This document shows positions 25,790-35,222 of a stretch of DNA of 64,000 nucleotides, in pieces. A program made the position numbers and the translations under genes. Numbering within the stretch: the first letter of the stretch is position 1; each line of letters starts with the position of its first letter. This DNA is from Roseateles hydrophilus (GTDB lineage: Bacteria; Pseudomonadota; Gammaproteobacteria; Burkholderiales; Burkholderiaceae_C): contig NZ_JAPPUY010000004.1 in the NCBI RefSeq assembly GCF_026712245.1, forward strand, positions 496,001-560,000, given 5' to 3'. Under the pieces are notes generated by a model. That model was not told the origin of the DNA and ran no database searches. It was given only the letters and a program-made list of their open reading frames with translations.

Positions 25790-26701
25790 ATGTCACCCCA
25801 AGAACTCAAAGCCGTCCTCGAAGCCGGCCTGCTGTCCTTCCCGCTGACCGACTTCGACGCCCAGCTGAACTTCAACCCCAAGGGCTATGCCGACCGTCTG
25901 GAGTGGCTGCAGCCCTACGGCGCCTCGGCGTTGTTCGCGGCCGGCGGCACGGGCGAGTTCTTCTCGCTGGAGCCGGGCGAGTACAGCGACATCATCAAGG
26001 TGGCACTGGACACCTGCCGCGGCCGCACACCCATCCTGGCCGGCGCCGGCGGTGGCACGCGCGTCGCCATCCAGTACGCGCAGGAGGCTGAAGCGCTGGG
26101 CGCGCAAGGCATCCTGCTGCTGCCGCACTACCTGACCGAAGCCAGCCAGGAAGGCCTCATCAATCACGTCGAGGCCGTCTGCAAGAGCGTGAAGTTCGGC
26201 GTCGTCGTCTACAACCGCGGCGCCTGCAAGCTGACGCCGCAATCGCTGCAGATCCTGGCCGACCGCTGCCCCAACCTGATCGGCTTCAAGGACGGCCTGG
26301 GCGACATCGAGAAGTTCGTCGCCATCCGCCAGACGCTGGGCAACCGCTTCGCCTACCTCGGCGGCCTGCCGACGGCCGAGGTCTTCGCCGGTGCCTACAA
26401 GGCCATGGGCTGCCCGGTGTACTCGTCCGCCGTCTTCAACTTCATCCCCAAGACGGCGATGGAGTTCTACAACGCGCACGCCGCGAACGACACGGCCACC
26501 TGCGACCGCCTGATCCGCGACTTCTTCCTGCCCTACCTGGCCATCCGCAACAAGGGCGAGGGCTATGCCGTGTCCATCGTGAAGGCCGGCGCCACGCTGA
26601 TCGGCCACAGCGCCGGCCCGGTGCGCCCGCCGCTGTCGGACCTGCTGCCGGCCGAGGTGGAAGCGCTGTCCGCCCTGATCGCCAAGCTGGGCCCGCAGTA
26701 A
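25790..26701 (+). CDS. kdgD: 5-dehydro-4-deoxyglucarate dehydratase
   Basis: 303-residue class I aldolase-fold enzyme of the DHDPS/NAL superfamily. It dehydrates and decarboxylates 5-dehydro-4-deoxyglucarate to 2-oxoglutarate semialdehyde. The Schiff-base lysine is Lys167 ([10 protein letters not shown]), with Tyr141 in VVYNRG and the GGTGEFF loop near 52-58. The C-terminal [10 protein letters not shown] is typical of KdgD. The ATG at 25790 follows an ACGGAGA ribosome site; an earlier in-frame ATG at 25739 would overlap the operator. First gene of the aldarate operon. Confidence 0.95.
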   Translation: MSPQELKAVLEAGLLSFPLTDFDAQLNFNPKGYADRLEWLQPYGASALFAAGGTGEFFSLEPGEYSDIIKVALDTCRGRTPILAGAGGGTRVAIQYAQEAEALGAQGILLLPHYLTEASQEGLINHVEAVCKSVKFGVVVYNRGACKLTPQSLQILADRCPNLIGFKDGLGDIEKFVAIRQTLGNRFAYLGGLPTAEVFAGAYKAMGCPVYSSAVFNFIPKTAMEFYNAHAANDTATCDRLIRDFFLPYLAIRNKGEGYAVSIVKAGATLIGHSAGPVRPPLSDLLPAEVEALSALIAKLGPQ

Positions 26702-26749
26702 CGCGCCCGCGGCCCCACCACGACAAAACACATCCCCAGGAGACAACCC

Positions 26750-27712
26750 ATGAAGCGACTGCTGACCTCCGTGCTGCTGAGCCTTGCCGCCACCGGCGCC
26801 GCACTGGCCCAGGCCTGGCCTGCCAAACCCGTGACGCTGCTGGTGCCCTTCCCGCCCGGCGGCTCCACCGACGCCATCGCCCGCGTGCTGGGCAACAAGC
26901 TGCAGGAGCGCCTGGGCGGCAGCTTCGTCATCGACAACCGCGGCGGCGCAGGCGGCACCATCGGCACCACGGCCGTCAAGCGCGCCGCGCCCGATGGCTA
27001 CACGGTGCTGGTCACATCGCTGGGCCCGCTGGTCATCGGCCCGCACCTGCTGAAGAACCTGCCCTACGACCCGACCAAGGACCTGGACTACGTGACCGTC
27101 GCCGTGCAGGCGCCGAATGTGCTGGTGGTGCCCGCCGCGTCGCCGCACAAGACCATGGCCGAGGTGCTCGCCTTCCTGAAGGCCCACCCCGAGAAGATGA
27201 GCTTCGCGTCGTCGGGCAACGGCTCCAGCGACCACATCACCGCCGAGCTGTTCTGGCAGCAGACCGGCACCTCCGGCCTGCACATTCCCTACAAGGGCGG
27301 CGGCCCCGTGATGACCGACCTGCTGGGCAACCAGGTGGACGCCAGCTTCATGAACATCAACACCGCGCTGCCGCAGATCAAGGCCGGCAAGCTGCGCGCG
27401 CTGGGCATCACGAGCGCCAAGCGTTCGCCGGTGCAGCCCGACGTGCCGACCATGGACGAGCTGGGCATCAAGGGCCTGCAGGTCTACTCGTGGCAGGCCG
27501 TGGCCGCGCCCAAGGGTCTGCCGGCCGACATCAAGGGCAAGCTGCACGCGGCCATCGTCGCCACGCTGAACGCGGCGGACGTGAAACCCAAGCTGCTGGA
27601 GCAGGGCTTCGAGATCGTGGCCAACACGCCCGAGCAGTTCACCGCCTTCCAGGCCGCCGAGTTCGAGCGCTGGAAGAAGGTCATCACCGATCGCAAGATC
27701 ACTGCAGATTGA
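26750..27712 (+). CDS. Tripartite tricarboxylate transporter receptor (Bug/TctC family)
   Basis: 320-residue periplasmic binding protein with a cleaved signal peptide (ending GAALA). The family signatures include [31 protein letters not shown] and [19 protein letters not shown]. The gene starts after a clear AGGAG site. It lies inside the aldarate operon, so glucarate, galactarate or a uronate is the likely ligand. No TctA or TctB membrane gene is beside it; orphan Bug receptors are very common in Burkholderiales and may share a transporter or act as sensors. Confidence 0.93.
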   Translation: MKRLLTSVLLSLAATGAALAQAWPAKPVTLLVPFPPGGSTDAIARVLGNKLQERLGGSFVIDNRGGAGGTIGTTAVKRAAPDGYTVLVTSLGPLVIGPHLLKNLPYDPTKDLDYVTVAVQAPNVLVVPAASPHKTMAEVLAFLKAHPEKMSFASSGNGSSDHITAELFWQQTGTSGLHIPYKGGGPVMTDLLGNQVDASFMNINTALPQIKAGKLRALGITSAKRSPVQPDVPTMDELGIKGLQVYSWQAVAAPKGLPADIKGKLHAAIVATLNAADVKPKLLEQGFEIVANTPEQFTAFQAAEFERWKKVITDRKITAD

Positions 27713-27716
27713 TTGA

Positions 27717-27801
27717 GCCCACCCCCGAGGCGCTCACGCGCCTCCCCCTCAAGGGGGCGCACCCAATGGCCTGGCAAAGCCAGTTCCATGGGTGCCACTT
27801 G
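27717..27801 (+). repeat. Structured intergenic repeat, family B, copy 1
   Basis: An element of about 85 bases between bug and gudD, beginning GCCCACCCCCGA. It folds into hairpin GAGGCGC / GCGCCTC, then the segment CCCCTCAAGGGGGCGC, then a longer stem CACCCAATGGC...CCATGGGTG around CTGGCAAAGCCAG. Copy 2 (29166-29248) keeps the same layout. Stem sequences differ, but pairing is retained by changes on both sides. No gene is encoded. Confidence 0.75.
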
Positions 27802-27830
27802 GTGGGGCACTACATCTTTGAAGTACTGAT

Positions 27831-29159
27831 ATGACCTCGACCCCCGTCATCAAAGAGCTGCGTGTCATCCCGGTCGCCGGGCGTGACGGCATGCTGCTGA
27901 ACCTCAGCGGCGCGCATGCGCCCTTCTTCACGCGCAACCTGCTCATCCTCACCGACAGCGCCGGCAACACCGGCGTCGGCGAGGTGCCGGGCGGCGAGAA
28001 GATCCGCCAGACGCTGGAGGACGCCCGGCCGCTGGTCGTGGGCCAGCCGGTGGGTTCGCACCTCAACGTGCTGCAGCGCGTGAGCCAGGCCTTCGCCGAC
28101 CGCGACCGCGGTGGCCGCGGCCTGCAGACCTTTGACCTGCGCACCACCATCCACGCCGCCGCGGCGATCGAGTCGGCCTTCCTGGACCTGCTGGGCCAGC
28201 ACCTGGGCCTGCCGGTGGCGGCCCTGCTGGGCGAGGGCCAGCAGCGCGAGTCGGTGGAGATGCTGGGCTACCTGTTCTTCATCGGCGACCGCACCAAGAC
28301 CGACCTGCCCTACCACTCGGAGCCCGACGCCGACAACGCCTGGTGCCGCCTGCGCCACGAAACGGCGATGACGCCCGAGGCCATCGTCAAGCTGGCCGAG
28401 GCGGCGCGCGAGCGCTACGGCTTCAACGACTTCAAGTTGAAGGGCGGCGTGCTGCGCGGCGACGAGGAAGTGGACGCCGTGCGCGCGCTGCACGAGCGCT
28501 TCCCCGACGCCCGCGTGACGCTGGACCCGAACGGCGGCTGGCTGCTGAAGGACGCCATCCGCCTGGGCCAGCAGATGCGCGGCGTCGTCGCCTACGCCGA
28601 AGACCCCTGCGGCGCCGAGGAGGGCTTCTCGGGCCGCGAGGTGATGGCCGAGTTCCGGCGCGCCACCGGCCTGCCCACGGCCACCAACATGGTGGCCACC
28701 GACTGGCGCCAGTTCCAGCACGCGCTGTCGCTGCAAAGCGTGGACATTCCGCTGGCCGACCCGCATTTCTGGACCATGGCCGGCTCCGTGCGCGTGGCCC
28801 AGACCTGCCGCGACTGGGGCCTGACCTGGGGCAGCCACTCCAACAACCACTTCGACGTGTCGCTGGCGATGTTCACGCACGTCGGCGCCGCCGCGCCGGG
28901 CAAGGTCACGGCCATCGACACGCACTGGATCTGGCAGGACGGCCAGCGGCTCACCAAGGAGCCGCTGCAGATCGTCGGTGGCCATGTGGCGGTGCCCAAG
29001 AAGCCGGGCCTGGGCGTGGAACTGGACATGGCGGAGGTCGAGAAGGCCCACCAGCTGTACAAGCAGCACGGCCTGGGCGCGCGCGATGATGCGATCGCGA
29101 TGCAATACCTGATCCCCGGCTGGACCTTCAACCCCAAGCGCCCCGCGCTCGATCGCTAG
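27831..29159 (+). CDS. gudD: Glucarate dehydratase
   Basis: 442-residue enolase-superfamily enzyme that dehydrates D-glucarate (and usually L-idarate) to 5-dehydro-4-deoxyglucarate, feeding KdgD. Family motifs are [11 protein letters not shown] near 45, [10 protein letters not shown] (catalytic Lys pair), [12 protein letters not shown] (metal-binding Asp) and [12 protein letters not shown] (catalytic His region). It lies between two family B repeats in the kdgD operon. Glucarate would come from oxidation of the glucuronate released by the GH115 enzyme, though the uronate dehydrogenase is not in this window. Confidence 0.95.
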   Translation: MTSTPVIKELRVIPVAGRDGMLLNLSGAHAPFFTRNLLILTDSAGNTGVGEVPGGEKIRQTLEDARPLVVGQPVGSHLNVLQRVSQAFADRDRGGRGLQTFDLRTTIHAAAAIESAFLDLLGQHLGLPVAALLGEGQQRESVEMLGYLFFIGDRTKTDLPYHSEPDADNAWCRLRHETAMTPEAIVKLAEAARERYGFNDFKLKGGVLRGDEEVDAVRALHERFPDARVTLDPNGGWLLKDAIRLGQQMRGVVAYAEDPCGAEEGFSGREVMAEFRRATGLPTATNMVATDWRQFQHALSLQSVDIPLADPHFWTMAGSVRVAQTCRDWGLTWGSHSNNHFDVSLAMFTHVGAAAPGKVTAIDTHWIWQDGQRLTKEPLQIVGGHVAVPKKPGLGVELDMAEVEKAHQLYKQHGLGARDDAIAMQYLIPGWTFNPKRPALDR

Positions 29160-29165
29160 AAACTA

Positions 29166-29248
29166 GCCCACCCCCGACCCGCTTCGCGGGCCCCCTCAAG
29201 GGGGCGCACCCCGTGGCCTGGCAAAGCCAGCGCCACGGGTGCCGCTTG
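29166..29248 (+). repeat. Structured intergenic repeat, family B, copy 2
   Basis: An 83-base element starting 7 bases after the gudD stop, a relative of the copy between bug and gudD. The first hairpin is CCCGC / GCGGG around TTC. The CCCCTCAAGGGGGCGCACC core and CCTGGCAAAGCCAG are identical to copy 1. The outer stem here is CACCCCGTGGC / GCCACGGGTG. It is followed by one more hairpin, GGGCCGC / GCGGCCC, before the aldehyde dehydrogenase start. Confidence 0.75.
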
Positions 29249-29299
29249 AGGGACCGGGCCGCACAGCGGCCCTTCACTGAACACCTCTGAGAGTCTGCG

Positions 29300-30739
29300 A
29301 TGTACAAGAACTTGATCAACGGCGAATGGCTGGAAGGCCACAGCGTCTCGCGCAACATCAACCCGTCCGACACGCGTGACCTGATCGGCGAGTACGCCCA
29401 GGCCGACGCGGCCCAGGCCGACCTGGCCATCACGGCCGCCACGGCCGCCTTCCCGGCCTGGAGCCTGAGCACGCCACAGCAGCGCTTCGACATCCTGGAC
29501 GCCGTGGGCACCGAGATCCTGGCCCGCCGCGCCGAGCTCGGTGACCTGCTGGCCCGTGAGGAAGGCAAGACGCTGCCCGAGGCCATCGGCGAGGTCGTGC
29601 GCGCCGGCAACATCTTCAAGTTCTTCGCCGGTGAGGCGCTTCGCCCGGGCGGCGAGAGCCTGCCCTCGGTGCGCCCCGGCGTCGGCGTGGAAGTGACGCG
29701 CGAAGCCATCGGCGTCGTCGGCCTCATCACGCCGTGGAACTTCCCCATCGCCATTCCGGCCTGGAAGATCGCACCGGCGCTGGCCTGGGGCAACACAGTG
29801 GTCTTCAAGCCGGCCGACCTGGTGCCGGGCTCGGCCTGGGCGCTGGCCGAAATCCTGTCGCGCGCGGGCCTGCCGGCCGGCGTGTTCAACCTCGTCATGG
29901 GCCGCGGTTCGGTGGTCGGCGAGCGCCTGCTGCACGACCCGCGCGTGGCGGCCGTCAGCTTCACCGGCTCGGTCGCCACGGGGCAGAAGGTCGCCGCCGC
30001 CTGCGTGTCCCGCATGGCCAAGTTCCAGCTGGAAATGGGCGGCAAGAACCCGATGATCGTGCTGGACGATGCCGACCTGGGCGTCGCGGTGAACGCCGCT
30101 GTCAACAGCGGCTTCTTCTCGACGGGCCAGCGCTGCACGGCGTCCAGCCGCCTCATCGTCACCGACGGCATCCACGACCGCTTCATCGCCGCCATGGTCG
30201 AGAAGATGAAGGCGCTGAAGATCGACGACGCCCGCAAGGCCGGCACTGACATCGGCCCCGTCGTCGACGCCAGCCAGCTCGGCCAGGACGTCGACTACAT
30301 CGGCATCGCCAAGGCTGAAGGCGGCACGCTGGCGCAAGGCGGCGAGCGCATCGAGACCAACGCCGACGGCGCGCCGGGCTTCTACCTGACGCCCGCGTTG
30401 ATCACGGGCACGACGCCCGAGATGCGCATCAACCGCGAGGAAGTGTTCGGCCCGGTCGTCAGCGTCATCCGCGCCCGCGACTACGAGCACGCGCTGGCAC
30501 TCGCCAACGACACGCCCTTCGGCCTGGCCGCAGGCATCGCGACCACGTCGCTGAAGCACGCCACGCACTTCAAGCGCCACTCGCAGGCCGGCATGGTGAT
30601 GGTCAACCTGCCGACGGCGGGTGTGGACTATCACGTGCCCTTCGGTGGCCGCAAGGGCAGCAGCTACGGCCCGCGCGAGCAGGGCCGGCATGCCGCCGAG
30701 TTCTACACAACGGTCAAGACGGCCTACACCCAGGCCTGA
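29300..30739 (+). CDS. 2-oxoglutarate semialdehyde dehydrogenase
   Basis: 479-residue aldehyde dehydrogenase oxidising 2-oxoglutarate semialdehyde to 2-oxoglutarate with NAD(P), the last step from aldarates (and from pentonates in the Weimberg pathway). Catalytic Cys279 (GQRCTASS), Glu245 (LEMGGKNP) and the cofactor motif ITPWNFPI near 143 are clear. The specific substrate is inferred from the operon with kdgD, gudD and bug. It is the last gene of that operon and converges with the pectate lyase gene, 21 bases apart. Confidence 0.93.
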   Translation: MYKNLINGEWLEGHSVSRNINPSDTRDLIGEYAQADAAQADLAITAATAAFPAWSLSTPQQRFDILDAVGTEILARRAELGDLLAREEGKTLPEAIGEVVRAGNIFKFFAGEALRPGGESLPSVRPGVGVEVTREAIGVVGLITPWNFPIAIPAWKIAPALAWGNTVVFKPADLVPGSAWALAEILSRAGLPAGVFNLVMGRGSVVGERLLHDPRVAAVSFTGSVATGQKVAAACVSRMAKFQLEMGGKNPMIVLDDADLGVAVNAAVNSGFFSTGQRCTASSRLIVTDGIHDRFIAAMVEKMKALKIDDARKAGTDIGPVVDASQLGQDVDYIGIAKAEGGTLAQGGERIETNADGAPGFYLTPALITGTTPEMRINREEVFGPVVSVIRARDYEHALALANDTPFGLAAGIATTSLKHATHFKRHSQAGMVMVNLPTAGVDYHVPFGGRKGSSYGPREQGRHAAEFYTTVKTAYTQA

Positions 30740-30760
30740 TCAGACCGGGCGCCCCTGCGC

Positions 30761-32041
30761 TCAGCGCGGGGCCCAGGCCTCGTAGGCGTCCAGCGTCTTC
30801 TGCGGCCAGCTGCCCCACCAGGCATAGCCGCGGCGGCGCTCGGCGCTGATGTCGTGCACGTCGTCGTGCAGCGACTTGTCACGGTCGCCGAACACCGGCT
30901 TCAGCGTGGCGGCGTCGTAGTAGCGCGACCACAGCGGGCCGGCGCCGGGCTGCTCGACGAGGCGCTTGCCCTGCTGCGCGTCCACCATCACCCAGACGCG
31001 GTCGCGCACCGCCAGGCGCTTGAGCATCGCCACGCCACCCTTCACGGCCGCCACGACGGCCGGCGACGGCGCGGGCATGGCCATCAGGTAGGCCAGCACC
31101 TGCGCGCTCTCGCCGCTGCTGAGCGCGGGCGGCTCGTAGTTGCGGGCCGAGGTGGGCACCAGCGTCAGCACGTCGTGCTGCTGTGCCCACAGCGCAGGCT
31201 GGCCGTCGATGCGGACCTGCAGGGCCAGCAGCAACTGCACCGCACGTGCCTCAGCCGCGGCCAGCTCGGCGCGCAGCGCGCCGCCCAGGAAGGCCAAGCC
31301 GGCCTCGCCGCGCGACGCCATGCCCAGCAGCGCCATCACGTCGATCATGGCGTTGTCGTTCAGCGTGATGGCATCGTGATAGCCGCCCTGCAGCGGCCAC
31401 ACCTGCGGCCAGCCGCCGTTGGGGTACTGCGCCGCCAGCAGATAGCGCAGGCCGCGCTCGGCCGCCTGACGGTAGGCGGCGCCCGCGTCGCCCGGGTGCG
31501 CCTGCGCCATGCGCGCCAGGAAGCGGATCTCCCAGGTCGTCGCGTCGTTGTCGATGGTGCCCACGTAGCTCCAGTGGCCGGGCTTGTCGAAGTCGCCCGG
31601 CGACGGCGCCTTGGGGTTGCCGTCGGCCACATAGGCCTGGCCACGCTGGCGGGGCGCGGCGTCGCGCGGCTGGTTCTTGCCCCAGCCGCCGGCCGGCGTC
31701 TGGTAGCTCAGGATGTTGCGGGCCACGGCCCGTGCGGGCTCGCTGGCGTACCAGTCTGTCGGCCGGTCCAGCGGCATGCTGGCCGCGCCATTGCCGCTCT
31801 GCGGCGGCGCCGGCAGCTCGGCCAGGCCCTGGCGCTCGGCGGCCAGCGCAGCGCGGTCGGCAGCGCGCTGCGCATCGGAGCGCGCCAGGTAGGCCAGCCA
31901 GGCCGCCCGCTCGGCGAGAGGCAGGGCCGCCACGCGTGCGGTGGTCAGCGCCTCGGCAGGCGGGATGGTGCCGATCTGGGCGGCGAAGGCCGACGAGGAC
32001 AATGCCAGCGCAAGCACGGCAAGACGGTGGGCGAGAGGCAT
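30761..32041 (-). CDS. Pectate lyase, PL10 family, secreted
   Basis: 426 residues from the ATG at 32041, which gives a clean signal peptide (MPLAHRLAVLALALSSSAFA). The longer open frame crosses into the divergent gene. The PL10 (alpha/alpha toroid) features include YQTPAGGWGKN near 110, TIDNDATTWEIRFLARM and GGWPQVWPLQGGYHDAITLND. It cleaves polygalacturonate by beta-elimination. Galacturonate from pectin could reach the neighbouring garD/kdgD route through galactarate, which makes its position meaningful. It is divergent from the lipoprotein phosphoesterase, with a 93-base shared promoter gap. Confidence 0.9.
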   Translation of the reverse strand: MPLAHRLAVLALALSSSAFAAQIGTIPPAEALTTARVAALPLAERAAWLAYLARSDAQRAADRAALAAERQGLAELPAPPQSGNGAASMPLDRPTDWYASEPARAVARNILSYQTPAGGWGKNQPRDAAPRQRGQAYVADGNPKAPSPGDFDKPGHWSYVGTIDNDATTWEIRFLARMAQAHPGDAGAAYRQAAERGLRYLLAAQYPNGGWPQVWPLQGGYHDAITLNDNAMIDVMALLGMASRGEAGLAFLGGALRAELAAAEARAVQLLLALQVRIDGQPALWAQQHDVLTLVPTSARNYEPPALSSGESAQVLAYLMAMPAPSPAVVAAVKGGVAMLKRLAVRDRVWVMVDAQQGKRLVEQPGAGPLWSRYYDAATLKPVFGDRDKSLHDDVHDISAERRRGYAWWGSWPQKTLDAYEAWAPR

Positions 32042-32134
32042 GGCGGGCAGCGAAGTGGGCGTGGCCGGCAATCTAGCGGCCGCGCGCCCTGCGCCGGGCG
32101 CTAATCTCCCGCCGCTCACACAGTTGATCGACAC

Positions 32135-33526
32135 ATGATTCATCGCGCGCGTTTCTGGGCCGGGCCCGCCCTGACCACCCTGCTGGCCGTGGCCGGCTGC
32201 GCCCACCCGCCGCCGCCTGCACCGCCCGCCGCGCCCGTACCGCTGGGCGTACAGCAAGCCTGGGTGCAGGCCGTGGCCGGCCCCGGCTGGCAGGTGCGCG
32301 CCCTGACCGACGAGGCCAGCTGCCCCATGCTGAGCTGGGCCGGCGGCCAGGCCCCGATGACACCGCGCAGCGAGCCCGGCGAGGTGCCGCCGCCGCCCGG
32401 CAACACCCAGCCCGAGCGCAAGCCCACCAGCTTCACGCTGCGGGCCTGCGAGGCCGCATGGCCGGTGGGCGTCGCCAGCGTGCAGTTGGGCCAGTTCACG
32501 CTGCGCGCACCGGCGCGGGAACTGCGCCGCATCGTCGTCATCGGCGACACGGGCTGCCGCTTGAAGGCCTCAGATGACGCCTGGCAGCCCTGCAACGACC
32601 CTGGCCAGTGGCCCTTCGCCCGCATCGTGGCGCGCGCGGTCGCGCTCAAGCCCGACCTGGTGGTGCACGTGGGCGACTACCACTACCGCGAGAGCCCCTG
32701 CCCGGCCAGCCAGCCCGGCTGCGCCGCCAGCCCCTGGGGCTATGGCGACGACGCCTGGCAGGCCGACTTCTTCCGCCCCGCCCGCGCGCTGCTGGCCGCT
32801 GCGCCCTGGGTGTTCGTGCGTGGCAACCACGAGTCCTGCCGGCGCGCCGGCCAGGGCTGGCTGCGCTACCTGGACGCGCAGACCGGCGCCGCCCGCGCCT
32901 GCGCGCCGGCCGCCGACGGCGTCGACGAGGGCGACTTCACGGCGCCGTTTGCCGTGCCGCTGTCCTCGCGCAGCCAGCTCATCGTGTTCGACTCGGCCGA
33001 CGTGGGCAGCCGACCCCCAGCGCGCGGCTCGAGCGCCTGGACGCGCTGGCGCGAGCAGCTCGACCAGGTGGCGCTGCTGGCGGGCCAGCGTGCGCAGAGC
33101 CTGTTCGTCAGCCACCACCCCAGCCTGGCCTTCGGCCCCAGCACCAGCGGCCGCCCCGAGCCAGCCCGCTCCGGCCTCACGCCGCTGCTGCAGGACGCCC
33201 AGCCCGGACGCCTGTTCCCGCCCGGCGTGCAGGCCACGCTGCACGGCCACCTGCACATCCACCAGCTGCTGGGCTTCGCCAGCAACCACCCGGCCAGCCT
33301 GGTCATCGGCAATGGCGGCTCGGCCGCCGAGGGCCGCCTGGACGCGCGTACCGCGCAGCAGGCACAGCCACTGCCTGGCGCCCGCGTGGAAACCTTCCAG
33401 AGCCACACCGACTTCGGCTTCACGCTGCTCAGCGCCACGCCGCAGGGCTGGCGGCTGCAGGCCTACGACGCGCTGGGCCAGCCGCTGGCCAGCTGCACGC
33501 TGGCGGGCCAGAAGCTGCGCTGTTGA
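32135..33526 (+). CDS. Calcineurin-like metallophosphoesterase, lipoprotein
   Basis: 463 residues with a lipoprotein signal (lipobox LAVAGC, Cys22) and a Pro-rich linker. The metallophosphatase motifs occur in order: VIGDTGC near 135, VVHVGDYHY, VRGNHESC, FVSHHP and LHGHLHIH. It should hydrolyse a phosphate ester at the cell envelope using two metals; the substrate is unknown. The last 100 residues carry no catalytic motif. It is divergent from the pectate lyase. Confidence 0.88.
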   Translation: MIHRARFWAGPALTTLLAVAGCAHPPPPAPPAAPVPLGVQQAWVQAVAGPGWQVRALTDEASCPMLSWAGGQAPMTPRSEPGEVPPPPGNTQPERKPTSFTLRACEAAWPVGVASVQLGQFTLRAPARELRRIVVIGDTGCRLKASDDAWQPCNDPGQWPFARIVARAVALKPDLVVHVGDYHYRESPCPASQPGCAASPWGYGDDAWQADFFRPARALLAAAPWVFVRGNHESCRRAGQGWLRYLDAQTGAARACAPAADGVDEGDFTAPFAVPLSSRSQLIVFDSADVGSRPPARGSSAWTRWREQLDQVALLAGQRAQSLFVSHHPSLAFGPSTSGRPEPARSGLTPLLQDAQPGRLFPPGVQATLHGHLHIHQLLGFASNHPASLVIGNGGSAAEGRLDARTAQQAQPLPGARVETFQSHTDFGFTLLSATPQGWRLQAYDALGQPLASCTLAGQKLRC

Positions 33527-33724
33527 CGGCCGCTGCCCGGCCTGACTTCCGGCACCCGGCCGGGGCCGCGCGGCGGCCGCAACAGCCGGCCAATCCGCCA
33601 ATTCGGCCCGTATCTGAAGGGTTTCCGGCGGGTAAATCGGCCGTCTGCCGCCACCCCCACGCTTACACTCGGGCCACCTGTCAAGGTGTGTCGACAGGAT
33701 CACGCAGATAGAGGACTCGGCCGC

Positions 33725-35158
33725 ATGAGCTCGAAGTTGAAAGTCGCTGGTTGGGTGGCCCTGGGGGCGCTGGCGGGTGGCCTGACCACCATGCAACTGC
33801 AGGCCAATGCGCGCAGCAGCCTGTCCCCGCTGCCGCTGGATGAAATGCAGCAGCTCGCCGCCGTGTTCGGACTCGTCAAGGCGGAGTACGTCGAGCCGGT
33901 CGACGAGAAAAAGCTCATCAACGACGCCATCTCCGGCATGGTGTCCGGCCTGGACCCGCATTCCCAGTTCTTCGACAAGAAGTCCTTCAAGGAATTCCGT
34001 GAAGGCACGTCCGGCAAGTTCGTCGGCGTGGGCATCGAGATCGGCATGGAAGACGGCCTGGTCAAGATCGTCTCGCCCATCGAAGGCTCGCCCGCCTTCC
34101 GCGCCGGTCTGAAGAGCGGCGACCTCATCAGCCGCATCGACGACACCGCCGTGCGCGGCCTGTCCATCGACCAGGCCGTCAAGAAGATGCGCGGCGACCC
34201 GGCCACCAAGGTCAATCTCACCATCTACCGCAAGGCGGAGAACCGCAGCTTCCCCGTCACCATCGTGCGCGAGGAAATCAAGGTGCAGAGCGTGCGCGCC
34301 AAGGTGGTGGAGCCCGGCTACGCCTGGGTTCGCGTGAGCCAGTTCCAGGAGCCGACGGTCGATGCCTTCGTCAAGAAGGTCGAGGAGATCTACAAGCAAG
34401 AGCCCAAGCTCAAGGGCCTGGTGCTGGACCTGCGCAACGACCCCGGTGGCCTGCTGGAAGGCGCCGTGGCCATCTCGGCAGCCTTTCTGCCCAAGGGGGT
34501 GGAGGTGGTGTCCACCAACGGCCAGATCCCCGAGTCCAAGGCCACCTACAAGGCCGACCCCGACGATTACCGCCGCCGCGGCGGTGACGACCCGCTCAAG
34601 CGCCTGCCCGTCGCGCTGAAGACCGTGCCGCTGGTGGTGCTGGTCAACGAGGGTTCGGCCAGCGCCAGCGAGATCGTGGCCGGCGCACTGCAGGACCACA
34701 AGCGCGCCACCATCATGGGCGCCCAGACCTTCGGCAAGGGCTCGGTGCAGACCATCCGCCAGCTCGGCCCGGAAACCGCGCTGAAGATCACCACCGCCCG
34801 CTACTTCACGCCGCAGGGCCGCGCCATCCAGGCCAAGGGCATCACGCCCGACGTGCTGCTGGACGAGACCGCCGAGGGCAACGTTTTCGCCGCACTGCGC
34901 ACGCGCGAAGCCGACCTGGAAAAGCACCTCGCCAACGGCCCCGAAGATAACGACGCCCGCCAGAAGGCCCGCGAGGAAGCACGCGCCAAGCTGGAGGCCG
35001 AGTACGCCAAACGCGCCGAACCGCCCAAGCCGCTGCCGGAGTTCGGCTCGACGGAGGACTTCCAGCTCGCACAAGCGCTGAACAAGCTCAAGGGCCAGCC
35101 CGTCATCGCAGCCAAGGCCGCGACCGAGCGCAAGGCCGAGGCCAAGCCGGCCGAGTGA
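33725..35158 (+). CDS. ctpA: C-terminal processing protease, S41 family
   Basis: 477 residues. An N-terminal signal or anchor (about 8-25) is followed by a helical region, a PDZ domain (about 97-180; GVGIEIGMEDGLVKIVSPIEGSP) and the S41 protease core. The catalytic pair is Ser313 (NEGSASASEI) and Lys338 (TFGKGSVQT), 25 residues apart as in tail-specific proteases. A charged C-terminal tail follows. It trims C-termini of periplasmic or envelope proteins. The ATG at 33725 is preferred to one 39 bases upstream. The 198-base gap before it should hold its promoter, and a terminator follows at 35188. Confidence 0.95.
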   Translation: MSSKLKVAGWVALGALAGGLTTMQLQANARSSLSPLPLDEMQQLAAVFGLVKAEYVEPVDEKKLINDAISGMVSGLDPHSQFFDKKSFKEFREGTSGKFVGVGIEIGMEDGLVKIVSPIEGSPAFRAGLKSGDLISRIDDTAVRGLSIDQAVKKMRGDPATKVNLTIYRKAENRSFPVTIVREEIKVQSVRAKVVEPGYAWVRVSQFQEPTVDAFVKKVEEIYKQEPKLKGLVLDLRNDPGGLLEGAVAISAAFLPKGVEVVSTNGQIPESKATYKADPDDYRRRGGDDPLKRLPVALKTVPLVVLVNEGSASASEIVAGALQDHKRATIMGAQTFGKGSVQTIRQLGPETALKITTARYFTPQGRAIQAKGITPDVLLDETAEGNVFAALRTREADLEKHLANGPEDNDARQKAREEARAKLEAEYAKRAEPPKPLPEFGSTEDFQLAQALNKLKGQPVIAAKAATERKAEAKPAE

Positions 35159-35187
35159 TCGTCGAACCGGCCGCACGCCGCTTGAAC

Positions 35188-35213
35188 ACGGGCTCCCGAC
35201 GGAGCCCGTTTTT
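35188..35213 (+). terminator. Rho-independent terminator after ctpA
   Basis: Stem ACGGGCTCC / GGAGCCCGT with a CGAC loop, then a run of five T residues, 30 bases after the ctpA stop. The next gene is on the opposite strand and ends 10 bases further on. Confidence 0.9.
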
Positions 35214-35222
35214 CATGGCACC

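Noticed and set aside
25793-27547. A 584-codon minus-strand frame opposite kdgD and bug
   Set aside because: It spans two real genes and their gap in antisense and has no protein-family features.
30746-30772. GC-rich hairpin between the KGSA dehydrogenase and pectate lyase stops
   Set aside because: It can fold and might act as a two-way terminator, but it lacks a T-run on either strand and runs into the lyase coding end, so it is not called.
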